Origin: Rossellomorea aquimaris
GTDB lineage: Bacteria; Bacillota; Bacilli; Bacillales; Bacillaceae_B
NCBI RefSeq assembly: GCF_008180865.1
Contig: NZ_VTEX01000006.1
Coordinates: 310,281 to 374,280 of the forward strand
Length of the DNA stretch: 64,000 nt
Direction of reading: 5' to 3'
Program-made: the position numbers and the translations under genes
Notes under the pieces: generated by a model
The model's database searches: none
What the model was told of the DNA's origin: nothing
What the model saw: the letters and a program-made list of their open reading frames with translations, nothing else
Part shown: positions 1-8,945 of the stretch, piece by piece
Layout: each line of letters begins with the position of its first letter
Numbering within the stretch: position 1 is the stretch's first letter

Positions 1-1
1 G

Positions 2-1639
2 CCAGATCCCATTCAGGTAGCGTATGGAAGTGAATCGAAGAGATTAGCAGAAACGGTTCATCCGAGTACGGTCAATGCCATTGGATTGACAGACAAGGGA
101 ATGAGAAATAATCAGGCGTTTTATGTGATTCGTAATACACAGATGCCATCACTTCTATTGGAGATGGGGTTCATGTCGAACCCGACAGAGGAAGCCCTGA
201 TCAAAACATGGTCGTTCCAAAATAATGCAGCAGAGGGTATCAAGGATGGAATTGTTTCCTATTTCAAAGTATTTGAAGTATACAATGCTGAGAACAAACG
301 ACTTAAGATTTACGAGTCGAAAGACGAAGCGATTCAATATTCCAAGTCCCAATCGAATACATATGTGTTTGATAAATACCAGCAGAAAAAAGTGTACGAG
401 AATTTAAATGAATACAGTGTCTATCAAAAAGGGAATGAAAAGCTTAAAACCTACCCGATTAAAGAAGACGCTATTCAATATGCAGAAACATTAGAAAATA
501 CTAGAGTAGTAGATGAGCACACTGAAAAGATTCTTTGGTCTAATTACTTATCGAAAAAGTACAGCGTTCAAACAGAGGCTGGAAAAAGTTTATGGTCTTA
601 TTACGATGTGAAGAGCGCAATCGATTACGCTAAATGGAAGGCAACACCATTAAAAGTGGTTGATATTGATTCTAAAGGAGTCATTTGGTCGAGTATCGAT
701 GGGGTTAAGATCAATCGTTTCATCAACGATACAAACTTAATTGGACTGGATCGAATGGAAACGGCGATCAAAGTTTCCAAAGACCTTTATCCTAACGGTT
801 TCTCAAGTTCCAAAGCGAAAAAGGCTGTTGTATTAGCAACCGCATATGATTTCGCAGACGCACTCTCAGTAGGGCCCCTGGCAGCTCAATTAGATAACGC
901 ACCTATTCTATTAACGGCTAAGGACGAGCTTTCTTCAGAAGTAGAAAGGGAGCTTACGAGACTGAATGCGAAAGAAGTATACATGATCGGTGGTAAGGGA
1001 GCCGTTTCAAATGCGGTTCAAGATCGATTAGCGAATCTTGGTATGACGGTTACCAGAGTGGGCGGCGCTGATCGTTACGAAACGAATCTTCTTATTAATA
1101 AGAAGCTGACGAATGTAAAGGGTGCTTTTGTCGCTTCGGGTAAAAATTACGCCGATGCACTGGGCGCTGCACCGATCGCTTCAGCCAATCAATGGGCCAT
1201 CGTGCTGACGGGCAAGGACAGCATCAATTCTTCCGCACTAACTTACTTGAAAGGAAAGCAAGTGAAGGTACTTGGGGGAGGAAATGCGATTTCTTCAACG
1301 GTTGAACAGTCGATTAAACGATATTCAACGAATGTTGAAAGGCTTTCAGGAACAGACCGTTATAAAACACTTGCCAAAGTGCTGACGAAATTTAAATCAT
1401 TGATGGGTTCAGACAAATTCATCGTTTCAACAGGAACGAATTATCCCGACGCTTTAACAGCTTCTGCGCTGTCTGTGAAAACAAAGGCACCGATCGTATT
1501 GGTCGGAGGTTCATTAGATGGGCATTTAGAGGATTTCATCCTTGAGTATCAGCCATCAACCGGTGTTAAAGAAGTGATCAAAGTAGGCGGAAAAGTCGAT
1601 GACAGCATCATTGAAAAAATGAAGAATGTCTTGTATTAA
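2..1639 (+). CDS. N-acetylmuramoyl-L-alanine amidase with CWB2 repeats (5' end outside window)
   Basis: The reading frame is open from base 2, so the true start lies upstream. The visible N-terminus is the C-terminal half of an Amidase_3 domain (zinc amidase cleaving the MurNAc-L-Ala bond): VNAIGLTDKGMR, then FYVIRNTQMPSLLLEMGF whose Glu is the family's catalytic residue, then SNPTEE. About 150 residues follow with three degenerate ~55-residue repeats (YSVYQKG.., YSVQTEAG..) that I cannot name. The last ~310 residues are three cell-wall-binding type 2 (CWB2) repeats (GLDRMETA, GADRYETN, GTDRYKTL). The domain order is catalytic first, the reverse of B. subtilis LytC. It is followed 12 bp downstream by a lipoprotein and then a SpoIID/LytB-like protein, the same trio as lytABC, so it is probably the major vegetative autolysin. 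Confidence 0.9.
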   Translation, partial: PDPIQVAYGSESKRLAETVHPSTVNAIGLTDKGMRNNQAFYVIRNTQMPSLLLEMGFMSNPTEEALIKTWSFQNNAAEGIKDGIVSYFKVFEVYNAENKRLKIYESKDEAIQYSKSQSNTYVFDKYQQKKVYENLNEYSVYQKGNEKLKTYPIKEDAIQYAETLENTRVVDEHTEKILWSNYLSKKYSVQTEAGKSLWSYYDVKSAIDYAKWKATPLKVVDIDSKGVIWSSIDGVKINRFINDTNLIGLDRMETAIKVSKDLYPNGFSSSKAKKAVVLATAYDFADALSVGPLAAQLDNAPILLTAKDELSSEVERELTRLNAKEVYMIGGKGAVSNAVQDRLANLGMTVTRVGGADRYETNLLINKKLTNVKGAFVASGKNYADALGAAPIASANQWAIVLTGKDSINSSALTYLKGKQVKVLGGGNAISSTVEQSIKRYSTNVERLSGTDRYKTLAKVLTKFKSLMGSDKFIVSTGTNYPDALTASALSVKTKAPIVLVGGSLDGHLEDFILEYQPSTGVKEVIKVGGKVDDSIIEKMKNVLY

Positions 1640-1651
1640 GGAGGACAACCC

Positions 1652-2461
1652 ATGTTAAACAGTCGTAAAAATTTCTTTCTGGTCTCTCTGCTCATCTTGT
1701 CTATGACTGTCGTTACGGCATGCAATGCTTCCTCGCCGAGTGAGAAAACAAATAAGGAAGAACCGGATACATCTAAGGTTGAAAGCGAAACGTCGAATGA
1801 AGATACCTCTCTTAATGAAGAATCGGATACCTCCACTGTTCAGGAAGAAGTGGATGGAGAGGATACTCAGGAGCCGGCCGAAGATGCATCTCCTGAAGAA
1901 GAAACATCAGATGAAGACAAGGATACAACGGATAAAGAAGAAGTAAACCTGTTACTCCAGCAGCTCAAACCTGAAAAAAACATGGTCAAAACCTTTGAAA
2001 ATAAGGATTTTAGCTTAACGGAGACGGTAGTGGATCACAATGACACGCATGTTCAACGTGTATTCAAAGTAGGAGAGATGGTCACTCTTCAGGTCCTAAA
2101 ATGGGATCAGGATGTCATTCAAGTCGTGTATGAAGAAAGTAACCCAAAGAATGTGAAAGAAAGCATCTTGGACAACTTCACCGCGGATAAAGAAGCGAAG
2201 CCGCTGGCCGATATAAAGCATAAAGGCAAAGGCGACACCACACGCTGGGAAATCATCAGCGAAGATGAAACGGTCGAAGTTCCTTATGACACATACGAAA
2301 ATGTCGTCGCTGTCCGAAGCACGGTGAAAAACGGAGATGTGAATACCATCAATACCATGTACTATGCACCGGGAATCGGCATGATTAAAGAGGTATATGA
2401 AGAAACCGGGAAAAACGGATATAAAATCGAGTCCGTATTGAAAAAGGTAGAAGCACTATAA
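1652..2461 (+). CDS. Acidic lipoprotein of the autolysin operon (LytA-like position)
   Basis: An AAGGAGGA ribosome site sits just before the ATG. The N-terminus is a lipoprotein signal (NFFLVSLLILSMTVVTAC) with lipobox VTAC and lipidated Cys24. Residues ~28-100 are a low-complexity Glu/Asp/Ser/Thr linker, followed by a folded domain of ~160 residues with alternating charged beta-like segments that I do not recognise. Its position between an amidase and a LytB-like protein matches LytA, the lipoprotein of the B. subtilis lytABC operon, but LytA is only ~100 residues and the sequences are not obviously alike. The inferred role is to help export or hold the autolysins at the membrane. The lipoprotein call is firm; the function is inferred from context. 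Confidence 0.8.
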   Translation: MLNSRKNFFLVSLLILSMTVVTACNASSPSEKTNKEEPDTSKVESETSNEDTSLNEESDTSTVQEEVDGEDTQEPAEDASPEEETSDEDKDTTDKEEVNLLLQQLKPEKNMVKTFENKDFSLTETVVDHNDTHVQRVFKVGEMVTLQVLKWDQDVIQVVYEESNPKNVKESILDNFTADKEAKPLADIKHKGKGDTTRWEIISEDETVEVPYDTYENVVAVRSTVKNGDVNTINTMYYAPGIGMIKEVYEETGKNGYKIESVLKKVEAL

Positions 2462-2525
2462 ACATTCAGAAGGTGCCCTGTAACAAGGGCGCCTTCCTCA
2501 ATATCCATTCCAAGGAGGAAATACA

Positions 2526-4787
2526 TTGAAGAAGAAGTTACTTTCTATGCTGGTTCTTTCCACAATGGTTACGGGATTCATTTCAGCACCGATTGATACA
2601 AGTGCAGCAGGTGAACCTATTTCTGTAAAACTTCAGAATTATATTGGAAGTAAGAGTTCACTACCTTTTTCAACAAGTGGTGACTATCAAGTGAAGGGAA
2701 CTTCGATTTTCATCCAGCCAGGGGCGGCCTACACAATCAAGGTCGAGTCAGGGAAACTATCTCTTTACAAAGGTACTGCACTAGTGAAAAAGTTCGATGG
2801 CAACGTGTCCATCATTCCTACGATTACTGAAGCGATGGATCGTTCGATGACCATTAAAGGCAATTACGATAAGAGATACCTGGGTGAAGTTGAGTTCACA
2901 GTTGAATCAGGCAAATATGTAAGACCTGTGAATCATATTAATCTCGAAGACTACTTAAAAGGCGTGGTGCCAGCCGAAATGCCTGCTTCCTGGGGCGATA
3001 ACGGCGGACTGGATGCCTTAAAGGCTCAAGCTGTCGCAGCCAGAACCTTTGTATTGAAAAAAGGAAACTGGACGATTTATGATGGCCAAAGTGATCAAGT
3101 GTATAAAGGGTATGATTGGAATCCCCATACAACAAAGGCAGTTAATGAAACACAAGGTGAAGTTCTGAAAAAAGGCGAAGGCTATGCTGAAGCATTTTAT
3201 TCTTCATCGAATGGGGGAAGAGTATTCTCTAATCAAAATGTTTGGGGATCACCTTTGGTTCCTTACCTGGAGACAAAGCAGGACATCTATGATGCGAAAA
3301 TCTCACCACACAGCGATTGGAAGGTCACTCTCTCAAAAGCTCAATTCGACACCAACGAATTAGATCTCAAGAAACCGGAATCCTGGTGGTCGGATGTGAA
3401 GGAAAAAGATCAAACAATCATTTCAAACATGAATTCATGGTTGAAAAATAAGAATCATATTGATGACAATAGTGACATTAAAATAGTAGGAATCAAAAAT
3501 GTCTCATTTGATATTCCTGATTCCTCTTTTACTTCAACAGATGTATTGAAAGGAAAAGTTTCTTTCACTTATTTTGAGAAAAAAGACAGTGGATTTGTGA
3601 AAAATGAAGATGGAACAATCAAGTTGCAAACGAAAACCATCGATGACCGATCTTATAATATTCGTTTCATGCTTGGGACATCTATCATGAAAAGCCCATA
3701 TGTGAAAAGTCTTGATGAGAAGGACGAACTATTTGCGATTAATGGCGGAGGGTTCGGTCACGGAATCGGGATGAGCCAATACGGCGCTTACCAAATGTCC
3801 AAAGAAGGAAACAACTTCAGAACGATCCTTGGCTATTACTATCCAACAACAAGTGTGAATAGAGAGCTGGACTTAAACGACTATTCCCATGAACTGGAAG
3901 GTGACGACCGCTATGATACAAGCGTGAGTGTATCGGATTATGGTTGGGAGAATAAATCAAAGGCTGTAGTCATAGGCCGTGGCGATTTATCGATTGATGC
4001 GTTAACAGGAAGTGTATTGGCGAAGAAACTCGATTCACCATTATTATTAACCACTTCAACATCACTTCCGGATACAGTGCTGGACGAAATTAAGCGACTT
4101 CAACCTGAGAAAGTTTACTTATTGGGTGGAACGAATGCCATCAGCACGAACGTAGAGAATCAGCTGAAAGGTTTATCTGATATCACTCGTATAAGCGGGG
4201 AAGAGCGTTACGAGACAGCAGTAAAAGTAGCAGATCAAATCAATAACAACAATGAAATCTTTGTGGTGACAAAAGACGAGAAATCCCCGGATGCCTTGTC
4301 AATTGCATCGTATGCCAGCATGATGCAGATCCCGATTTTGTACACAACAAAGAATACTCTACATGAAAGCGTTGAAGCTTACATGAAAGAGAATACCATA
4401 AACAAAGTAACGATCATCGGTGGTCAGTCTGCTGTTTCTTCTGAAGTAGAACGCCAATTAACTGCCCTGGCACCGAATGTATCACGTGTGTACGGGTTGG
4501 ACCGTTACCAAACGAGCTTGACGATTGCAGAAAAATATCGAGATCAGTTTGAAGAGAAGACACTATTCTTCGCACGAGGAGACGTCTTCATTGATGCCCT
4601 GCCTGCTTCAGCACTTGCATCGGCAATGAAATCCCCATTGATACTGACACGTAAAGATGCTTTGCCTGACAATGTAGGAAAGTGGCTGGACGAGCGTACA
4701 GTCTTGGCCGATACGTACTTCCTGGGTGGTAAAGGGGCGATTGCAGATTCTGTTCGCCGCGACATCCAAAAGGCATTTGCAAATTAA
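2526..4787 (+). CDS. SpoIID/LytB-domain protein with three CWB2 repeats
   Basis: A TTG start follows CAAGGAGGAAATACA. The signal peptide ends near residue 27 (SAPIDTSAAG). Residues ~130-440 form the SpoIID/LytB domain: LEDYLKGVVPAEMPASW with the catalytic-type Glu, LKAQAVAARTF, and GGGFGHGIGMSQYGAYQMS. SpoIID proteins are lytic transglycosylases that cut denuded glycan strands; LytB of B. subtilis is the vegetative relative that modifies amidase LytC. Residues ~450-753 are three CWB2 repeats (GDDRYDTS, GEERYETA, GLDRYQTS) that tether it to the wall. A clear intrinsic terminator follows, closing the three-gene operon. Confidence 0.9.
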   Translation: MKKKLLSMLVLSTMVTGFISAPIDTSAAGEPISVKLQNYIGSKSSLPFSTSGDYQVKGTSIFIQPGAAYTIKVESGKLSLYKGTALVKKFDGNVSIIPTITEAMDRSMTIKGNYDKRYLGEVEFTVESGKYVRPVNHINLEDYLKGVVPAEMPASWGDNGGLDALKAQAVAARTFVLKKGNWTIYDGQSDQVYKGYDWNPHTTKAVNETQGEVLKKGEGYAEAFYSSSNGGRVFSNQNVWGSPLVPYLETKQDIYDAKISPHSDWKVTLSKAQFDTNELDLKKPESWWSDVKEKDQTIISNMNSWLKNKNHIDDNSDIKIVGIKNVSFDIPDSSFTSTDVLKGKVSFTYFEKKDSGFVKNEDGTIKLQTKTIDDRSYNIRFMLGTSIMKSPYVKSLDEKDELFAINGGGFGHGIGMSQYGAYQMSKEGNNFRTILGYYYPTTSVNRELDLNDYSHELEGDDRYDTSVSVSDYGWENKSKAVVIGRGDLSIDALTGSVLAKKLDSPLLLTTSTSLPDTVLDEIKRLQPEKVYLLGGTNAISTNVENQLKGLSDITRISGEERYETAVKVADQINNNNEIFVVTKDEKSPDALSIASYASMMQIPILYTTKNTLHESVEAYMKENTINKVTIIGGQSAVSSEVERQLTALAPNVSRVYGLDRYQTSLTIAEKYRDQFEEKTLFFARGDVFIDALPASALASAMKSPLILTRKDALPDNVGKWLDERTVLADTYFLGGKGAIADSVRRDIQKAFAN

Positions 4788-4800
4788 TTAGAAACAAGAG

Positions 4801-4831
4801 GCTGCCATTCTTAGGGATGGCAGTTTTTTTA
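4801..4831 (+). terminator. Intrinsic terminator of the autolysin operon
   Basis: CTGCCAT / ATGGCAG stem with a 7-base loop region followed by TTTTTTT, 14 bp after the stop codon. Confidence 0.9.
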
Positions 4832-4879
4832 TGGGATATACGTGTACATGGGTGAACGTTTGTGAGATTCACTTCAAAG

Positions 4880-5095
4880 ATTGTCTTGTTTCAGCTGGAA
4901 ATGTGGTCTCAGGCAAACGTGAAGGCAGATTCGGATGATGAATCCATGACTTGAAATGGTCATCTCGAGATAATTGATCTCCTTTTGACCGGAATTGATC
5001 CGGATTCCCGATAATTAATCCTGTTTTGATTTTTTTAATCCTGAATATGATTAATTAATCCGAAATTCAATTAATTGATCCCCCTTGTCGAATCT
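4880..5095 (-). repeat. 20-bp-phased GGATCAATTAAT element, copy A (minus orientation)
   Basis: Read on the minus strand it starts GATTCGACAAGG at ~5094, then has GGAT[C/T]AAT-type modules. The corresponding CC pairs on the plus strand lie at 5080, 5060, 5040, 5020, 5000 and (degenerate) 4980, exactly 20 bp apart. The tail reads CCAGCTGAAACAAGACAATC, ending at 4881. The flank upstream of TTCGACA (up to ~5160) also resembles the flank of other copies. No coding capacity is seen. Confidence 0.85.
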
Positions 5096-5317
5096 CCTTT
5101 ATATTTGTACGCAATGTGCCCATCCCGCTCAACCTTCCACACAGACAACCGGTAGCTAAAATAGAGTAACTTTGGCTTATATAGATCAATCTTCCAAAAA
5201 TATGACTATAAAACATGTTTGTAACACATATTTAACATAACGGAATCATAGAGAATTTGCGTGATTTTGCAGGATTGCCAAGGGAGACAAAGTATGCAGA
5301 GGCCGGGGAACAAAGCA

Positions 5318-5346
5318 TTTTCAAATGATGGGTTTTCATGTATAAT
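5318..5346 (+). promoter_or_regulatory. Candidate sigma-A promoter for the lipoprotein/polymerase genes
   Basis: TTTTCA (5318-5323), 17 bp, TATAAT (5341-5346), in the AT-rich 350-bp stretch upstream of the lipoprotein gene at 5453. The rest of 5096-5317 holds only the flank of repeat copy A and no gene that I can support. Confidence 0.55.
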
Positions 5347-5452
5347 TTTTTATTGTTATTTAATTATTAAGACTTAACAGGGTGCGTCCCTTTTTACATA
5401 GGAAACAAGGAATTCGAAAGAGACGATGGTCCTCATAGGAAAGGAGTTTGTA

Positions 5453-5806
5453 ATGAAAAGACAGTTTGCCGTTCTACTAATTTTGATTACCTTATTTTTA
5501 AGCGGCTGCGGTGATCAGCCATTGAAATTCAGAAACCTTCTGGAAGCTGACCAATACATTCGCAATAATATTGAAAATACGGATTGGAATACCTTTAAAT
5601 ATATGCTGAGTCCTGATAACAAAGTGACAGAAACGGACTTCAACTATTTGAAAGAAAAACTTACATCTCAACGGAAAAGTTATTTTCATACCGAAGCCGT
5701 CAATAAGTTCTATCGGTTTAATAAAGAAAATGAATTGGTTTATATGACCGAATGGGAGAAGAAGGACGGAATACTTTTACTGAAGGATATAGATTACATT
5801 CAATGA
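5453..5806 (+). CDS. Small lipoprotein of unknown function
   Basis: The ATG at 5453 is preceded by AAAGGAGTTTGTA; an upstream in-frame start at 5426 has no ribosome site. The N-terminus MKRQFAVLLILITLFLSGCG is a typical lipoprotein signal with lipobox LSGC. The remaining ~95 residues are mixed charged and aromatic with no family I recognise. It precedes a polymerase-like membrane protein by 52 bp and may be an accessory of surface polysaccharide assembly, but that rests on context alone. Confidence 0.75.
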   Translation: MKRQFAVLLILITLFLSGCGDQPLKFRNLLEADQYIRNNIENTDWNTFKYMLSPDNKVTETDFNYLKEKLTSQRKSYFHTEAVNKFYRFNKENELVYMTEWEKKDGILLLKDIDYIQ

Positions 5807-5857
5807 GGCGTTTGACGAAAGCCTTCCATAAACTAAAAAGACAATGAGGAGTTTAGT

Positions 5858-7222
5858 ATGAATTTTTCCACACTCATGAACAAGTATGAGCCGAGGCTGA
5901 AGCAGATCATCTTGATTTTAGTGGCCGGATATTTGTTCTTCGCGCAGTTCTCTACTCAAGCCAAATACATCAAGCTTCTCCCCGTACCCGTTCCAGCGGT
6001 ATTGACACTGGGGGTTGGCTCATTATTATTTCTGTATTACTTACTCAATCGAAAACGTTTGACCCAAACCTCAGAGTTTGATAAATACCTCAAACGCTTC
6101 CTGATTTTATTCCTTATCTCATTGGCACTTGCTATTCTTTCTGCTTTTTATACTGCTACAGTCTTGAATAGTGTAGAGTATATGAACTACTTGAAGAGCT
6201 CGATGATTACACGACTTGCATATTATCTCAGCTTTTTCATGTTTGTGTACTTTGGCTACCGTTTGCTTGTAAATGAGCCAAGGGATAATGAAAGCATCAT
6301 CAAAGTCTACCCATTGTCGATAACGTTATTAGTGGCTGTAGCCTTTTGGCAGCTTGCCTATTTCGTGTTCAACATTCCATTTCTTAACTTAGATACACGT
6401 TCCTTTGTTCATAGTGTCGAAGGAGTGACCCTGTTCGATTTCCGGATCACCTCATTCACTAACGAACCAAGCTACATGGGACCGTTCTTGATTGACCTGA
6501 TTATATTGGCATTCCTTTTTGTAAAACGTAAATGGGTGTATGCTGTTGTCGTACTAATTCCAACATTATTCATACTGGCCTTTACGTTTTCCGTGAGCGC
6601 ATACTTTAACCTGGTCTTGGTGATCGGCTTTTTAATGGTCTACTTAATGTTCCACCCTAAATTCCCAAAGAAAATCCTATGGATGATTCCGTTGGTGGGC
6701 ATCATCGGGATTGCAGGTCTTTATCTCGTAAATCCGGACTTGTTGGCTAAATTCTTCTCTCCGATCTGGGGAAGAAGAGATAATCTTTTTGACCCGACAC
6801 AATCAAGCCGGATTTATATGTATGTCATGCCATTCCAGTGGCTGTTCGATCATTCCATCGTATCAGGACTATTTGGATACGGACCGGGAGCTTATGAGTT
6901 CCTGGCGGGGACCAAAATCGTGCCCCATACTCAGATGAGCCTGGCCATCTCGGCTAATAATATGTTTATTGATGTCCTATTCGAGCAAGGTGTCATCGGA
7001 CTCCTTCTTTTATTAACAGGATTGATATCCATCGCCGTATTCCTGTTGAAGAACGGCATGAAGAATATGTACTACTTCATTGCATTGGTAGAGTACTTTC
7101 ACCTGATGGTCACATCCTTATACAGAGCTGATTATGTTACACCAAGATTCTGGGCAGTTCTATTAGTTATCGCCGTGCTAGTGAAAATCGGTGAAATGAA
7201 ACACAAAGATAGCAAAACGTAA
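5858..7222 (+). CDS. O-antigen polymerase/ligase-like (Wzy/WaaL) membrane protein
   Basis: A polytopic membrane protein of 454 residues with about 11-12 hydrophobic segments. A long extracytoplasmic loop (~residues 300-370) carries GYGPGAYEFL, PHTQMSLAISANNMFIDVL and FEQGVIGLLL, the pattern of the Wzy_C/O-antigen ligase family. FTNEPSYMGPF (~residue 198) is another frequent motif of Gram-positive Wzy proteins. Such proteins polymerise or transfer undecaprenyl-linked glycan repeat units at the outer face of the membrane; B. subtilis TuaE is a teichuronic acid relative. The ribosome site is AATGAGGAG. It lies 4.7 kb from galU/ugd, so a role in a uronic-acid-containing surface glycan is a reasonable inference. 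Confidence 0.85.
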   Translation: MNFSTLMNKYEPRLKQIILILVAGYLFFAQFSTQAKYIKLLPVPVPAVLTLGVGSLLFLYYLLNRKRLTQTSEFDKYLKRFLILFLISLALAILSAFYTATVLNSVEYMNYLKSSMITRLAYYLSFFMFVYFGYRLLVNEPRDNESIIKVYPLSITLLVAVAFWQLAYFVFNIPFLNLDTRSFVHSVEGVTLFDFRITSFTNEPSYMGPFLIDLIILAFLFVKRKWVYAVVVLIPTLFILAFTFSVSAYFNLVLVIGFLMVYLMFHPKFPKKILWMIPLVGIIGIAGLYLVNPDLLAKFFSPIWGRRDNLFDPTQSSRIYMYVMPFQWLFDHSIVSGLFGYGPGAYEFLAGTKIVPHTQMSLAISANNMFIDVLFEQGVIGLLLLLTGLISIAVFLLKNGMKNMYYFIALVEYFHLMVTSLYRADYVTPRFWAVLLVIAVLVKIGEMKHKDSKT

Positions 7223-7235
7223 CGGAGTGATACAG

Positions 7236-8204
7236 TTGAGTTCATACAAAATCTTTCTTTCATATCTGATCTTTGTGGTTCTTTTGTTCGGCATCATTGT
7301 AGGCGTGAAAACAAAAGAGGTGCAAAAAAGTGAATATAAATCGGTCGGAAACGAATATTCACTCCTGAATTTCGGCTTAGGTGAAAGGTACCAGGAAGTA
7401 TATAAGGTCCTGGAAGATCCTGATTCCAAGGATGAAGTCCTGGATGATTCAGAACAGAAGCTTCGCGTTCACTTCACTGGCGGAGAAGCAGACTACCTGA
7501 TCACATCCAATAAAAAATTCAAGATTTCTGACACGATCAATGTAGGAGATAACCTCCAAAAGGTTATAGACAATAACTTAGAGCTGGACATGTTTGAATA
7601 CAAAGCAGATGAAAATGCTGAACAATCGTACGTGTATATGATCATCAAGAAACAAAGTATTGTATTTGAAGTAGAAGAAGGTAAAATTACCAAAATTCTG
7701 CTCGCCCAAGAAGAAATACCGATTGTCGAGCTAATAAGTGCTTTGAACGATGATCTTGCGACGGAAGAGTTTTTGGAAATAACAGACGAAGAGCTGCTCA
7801 AAAAGTCCGGAACACTGAGCTTCCGAATCGATTACGAAAAGAACAACAGAAAAGTACTATCGGATGAATTCCTGCAGTACGTGGACGCAGGTCTTCTGCC
7901 AGAAACGCCTCTTCCAATCGGGTACTCAGAAAAGAACCTGTTCAATAAGTATGGCGATCCAGTTTACATCTTTGAAGGGAAAGGCGATGTTGAATTCTTC
8001 TACTACTACAAAGAGTTCAACTCCTTTGTTGGATTGAACGAAGATAAGCGACTAGTGGAAATCAAGTTTCCGGTAAACATCCCGGCAGCTGAATTCGAAA
8101 AGATCCATGGAGATCTTGAGAATGAGCTCGACCTAGAACAAAATGAGCTGGAGTTAACGAAAGAAAATGACATGATTACGGAAGTCATTTTAAAAGAGAA
8201 GTGA
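7236..8204 (+). CDS. Membrane-anchored extracellular protein of unknown function
   Basis: I prefer the TTG at 7236, 8 nt after GGAG, over the in-frame GTG at 7227 that overlaps the ribosome site. One N-terminal transmembrane segment (SYLIFVVLLFGIIVGV) is followed by ~295 acidic residues predicted to lie outside. The outer part seems to hold two related sub-domains: both include a GLGERYQEVYKVL- or GYSEKNLFNKYGDP-type helix, then a hydrophobic strand. This recalls small BamE/SMI-like lipoprotein folds, but I cannot assign a family. It begins 13 bp after the polymerase gene and is probably co-transcribed with it. Confidence 0.75.
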   Translation: MSSYKIFLSYLIFVVLLFGIIVGVKTKEVQKSEYKSVGNEYSLLNFGLGERYQEVYKVLEDPDSKDEVLDDSEQKLRVHFTGGEADYLITSNKKFKISDTINVGDNLQKVIDNNLELDMFEYKADENAEQSYVYMIIKKQSIVFEVEEGKITKILLAQEEIPIVELISALNDDLATEEFLEITDEELLKKSGTLSFRIDYEKNNRKVLSDEFLQYVDAGLLPETPLPIGYSEKNLFNKYGDPVYIFEGKGDVEFFYYYKEFNSFVGLNEDKRLVEIKFPVNIPAAEFEKIHGDLENELDLEQNELELTKENDMITEVILKEK

Positions 8205-8210
8205 TTTCTT

Positions 8211-8246
8211 GAGGTGCACCCGGGGGAGTGGGGTGCACCTTTTATT
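8211..8246 (+). terminator. Intrinsic terminator
   Basis: AGGTGCACCC / GGGTGCACCT, a 10-bp perfect stem, followed by TTTTATTTATC, directly after the unknown anchored protein. Confidence 0.9.
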
Positions 8247-8299
8247 TATCCTTTCCACAGCCTGTTGGGGCGACTGCTCTTCTTAAGGTGAGGTATAGA

Positions 8300-8500
8300 A
8301 AATTCGACATGAAGGATCAATTAATCGAAATTAGGATCAATTAATCATATGCGGGATTGAAAAAGCCAAAACAGGATCAATTATCGTAAATCCGGATCAA
8401 TTCCATCCAAAATAGGATCAATTATGCTGGGAAGAAAAGATTCCACCCTTAAATACGGTCCGCAGCCTACCGAAATACCACGAAGCAGACAATCTAAAAG
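8300..8500 (+). repeat. 20-bp-phased GGATCAATTAAT element, copy B
   Basis: AAAATTCGACA at 8298-8308, then GGAT modules starting at 8314, 8334, 8354, 8374, 8394 and 8415 (steps 20, 20, 20, 20, 21). The tail includes GGGAAGAAAAGATTCCACCC and ends near GACAATCTAA (8488-8497). It lies between two convergent genes, after the plus-strand terminator. Confidence 0.9.
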
Positions 8501-8647
8501 AAAAAACGATCCGAACTGAACGAAAATCGAACAAAAGCATCCCAATCTACCCAGAAGCGAAAGGTCCACTTTTTAACAACCAATGAAGTGCATGTTGATG
8601 GGGATTGGATTCAACTCTGAAGGCATTTGAACCTTCTTTGATAAAGT

Positions 8648-8860
8648 AAATTCGACACGTAGGATCAATTAATCGAAATTAGGATTAATTATTCATATTC
8701 AGGATTGAAAAAGCCAAAACAGGATTAATTATCGTAAATCCGGTTCAATTCCTTCCAAAAAGGATGTATTATGCTGGGAAGAAGAGATTCCACCCTCTAA
8801 TCAATCACCAGCCTACCGAAATAGCCCGAACCCGGACCCCAAAAAAGACAAGCTAATAGA
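8648..8860 (+). repeat. 20-bp-phased GGATCAATTAAT element, copy C
   Basis: AAATTCGACACG, then GG modules at 8662, 8682, 8702, 8722, 8742 and 8762, strictly 20 bp apart. It shares the GAAGA.AGATTCCACCCT tail and AATAGAAAAACCGATCC end with copy B, so the two are recent duplicates in tandem. Module 5 has lost the GGATC core (GGTTCAATT). Stretch 8501-8647 between them holds no gene. Confidence 0.9.
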
Positions 8861-8885
8861 AAAACCGATCCAAACCCTATCACAA

Positions 8886-8926
8886 ACTAAAAAACGGCAG
8901 GCGCCCACAACCTGGCACCTGCCGAA
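8886..8926 (-). terminator. Intrinsic terminator for the minus-strand GT2 gene
   Basis: Stem CGGCAGGTGCC / GGCGCCTGCCG (one mismatch), followed on the minus strand by TTTTTTAG. It sits 20 bp beyond the stop codon of the glycosyltransferase gene. Confidence 0.85.
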
Positions 8927-8945
8927 AAATCAAATCAAACAAACA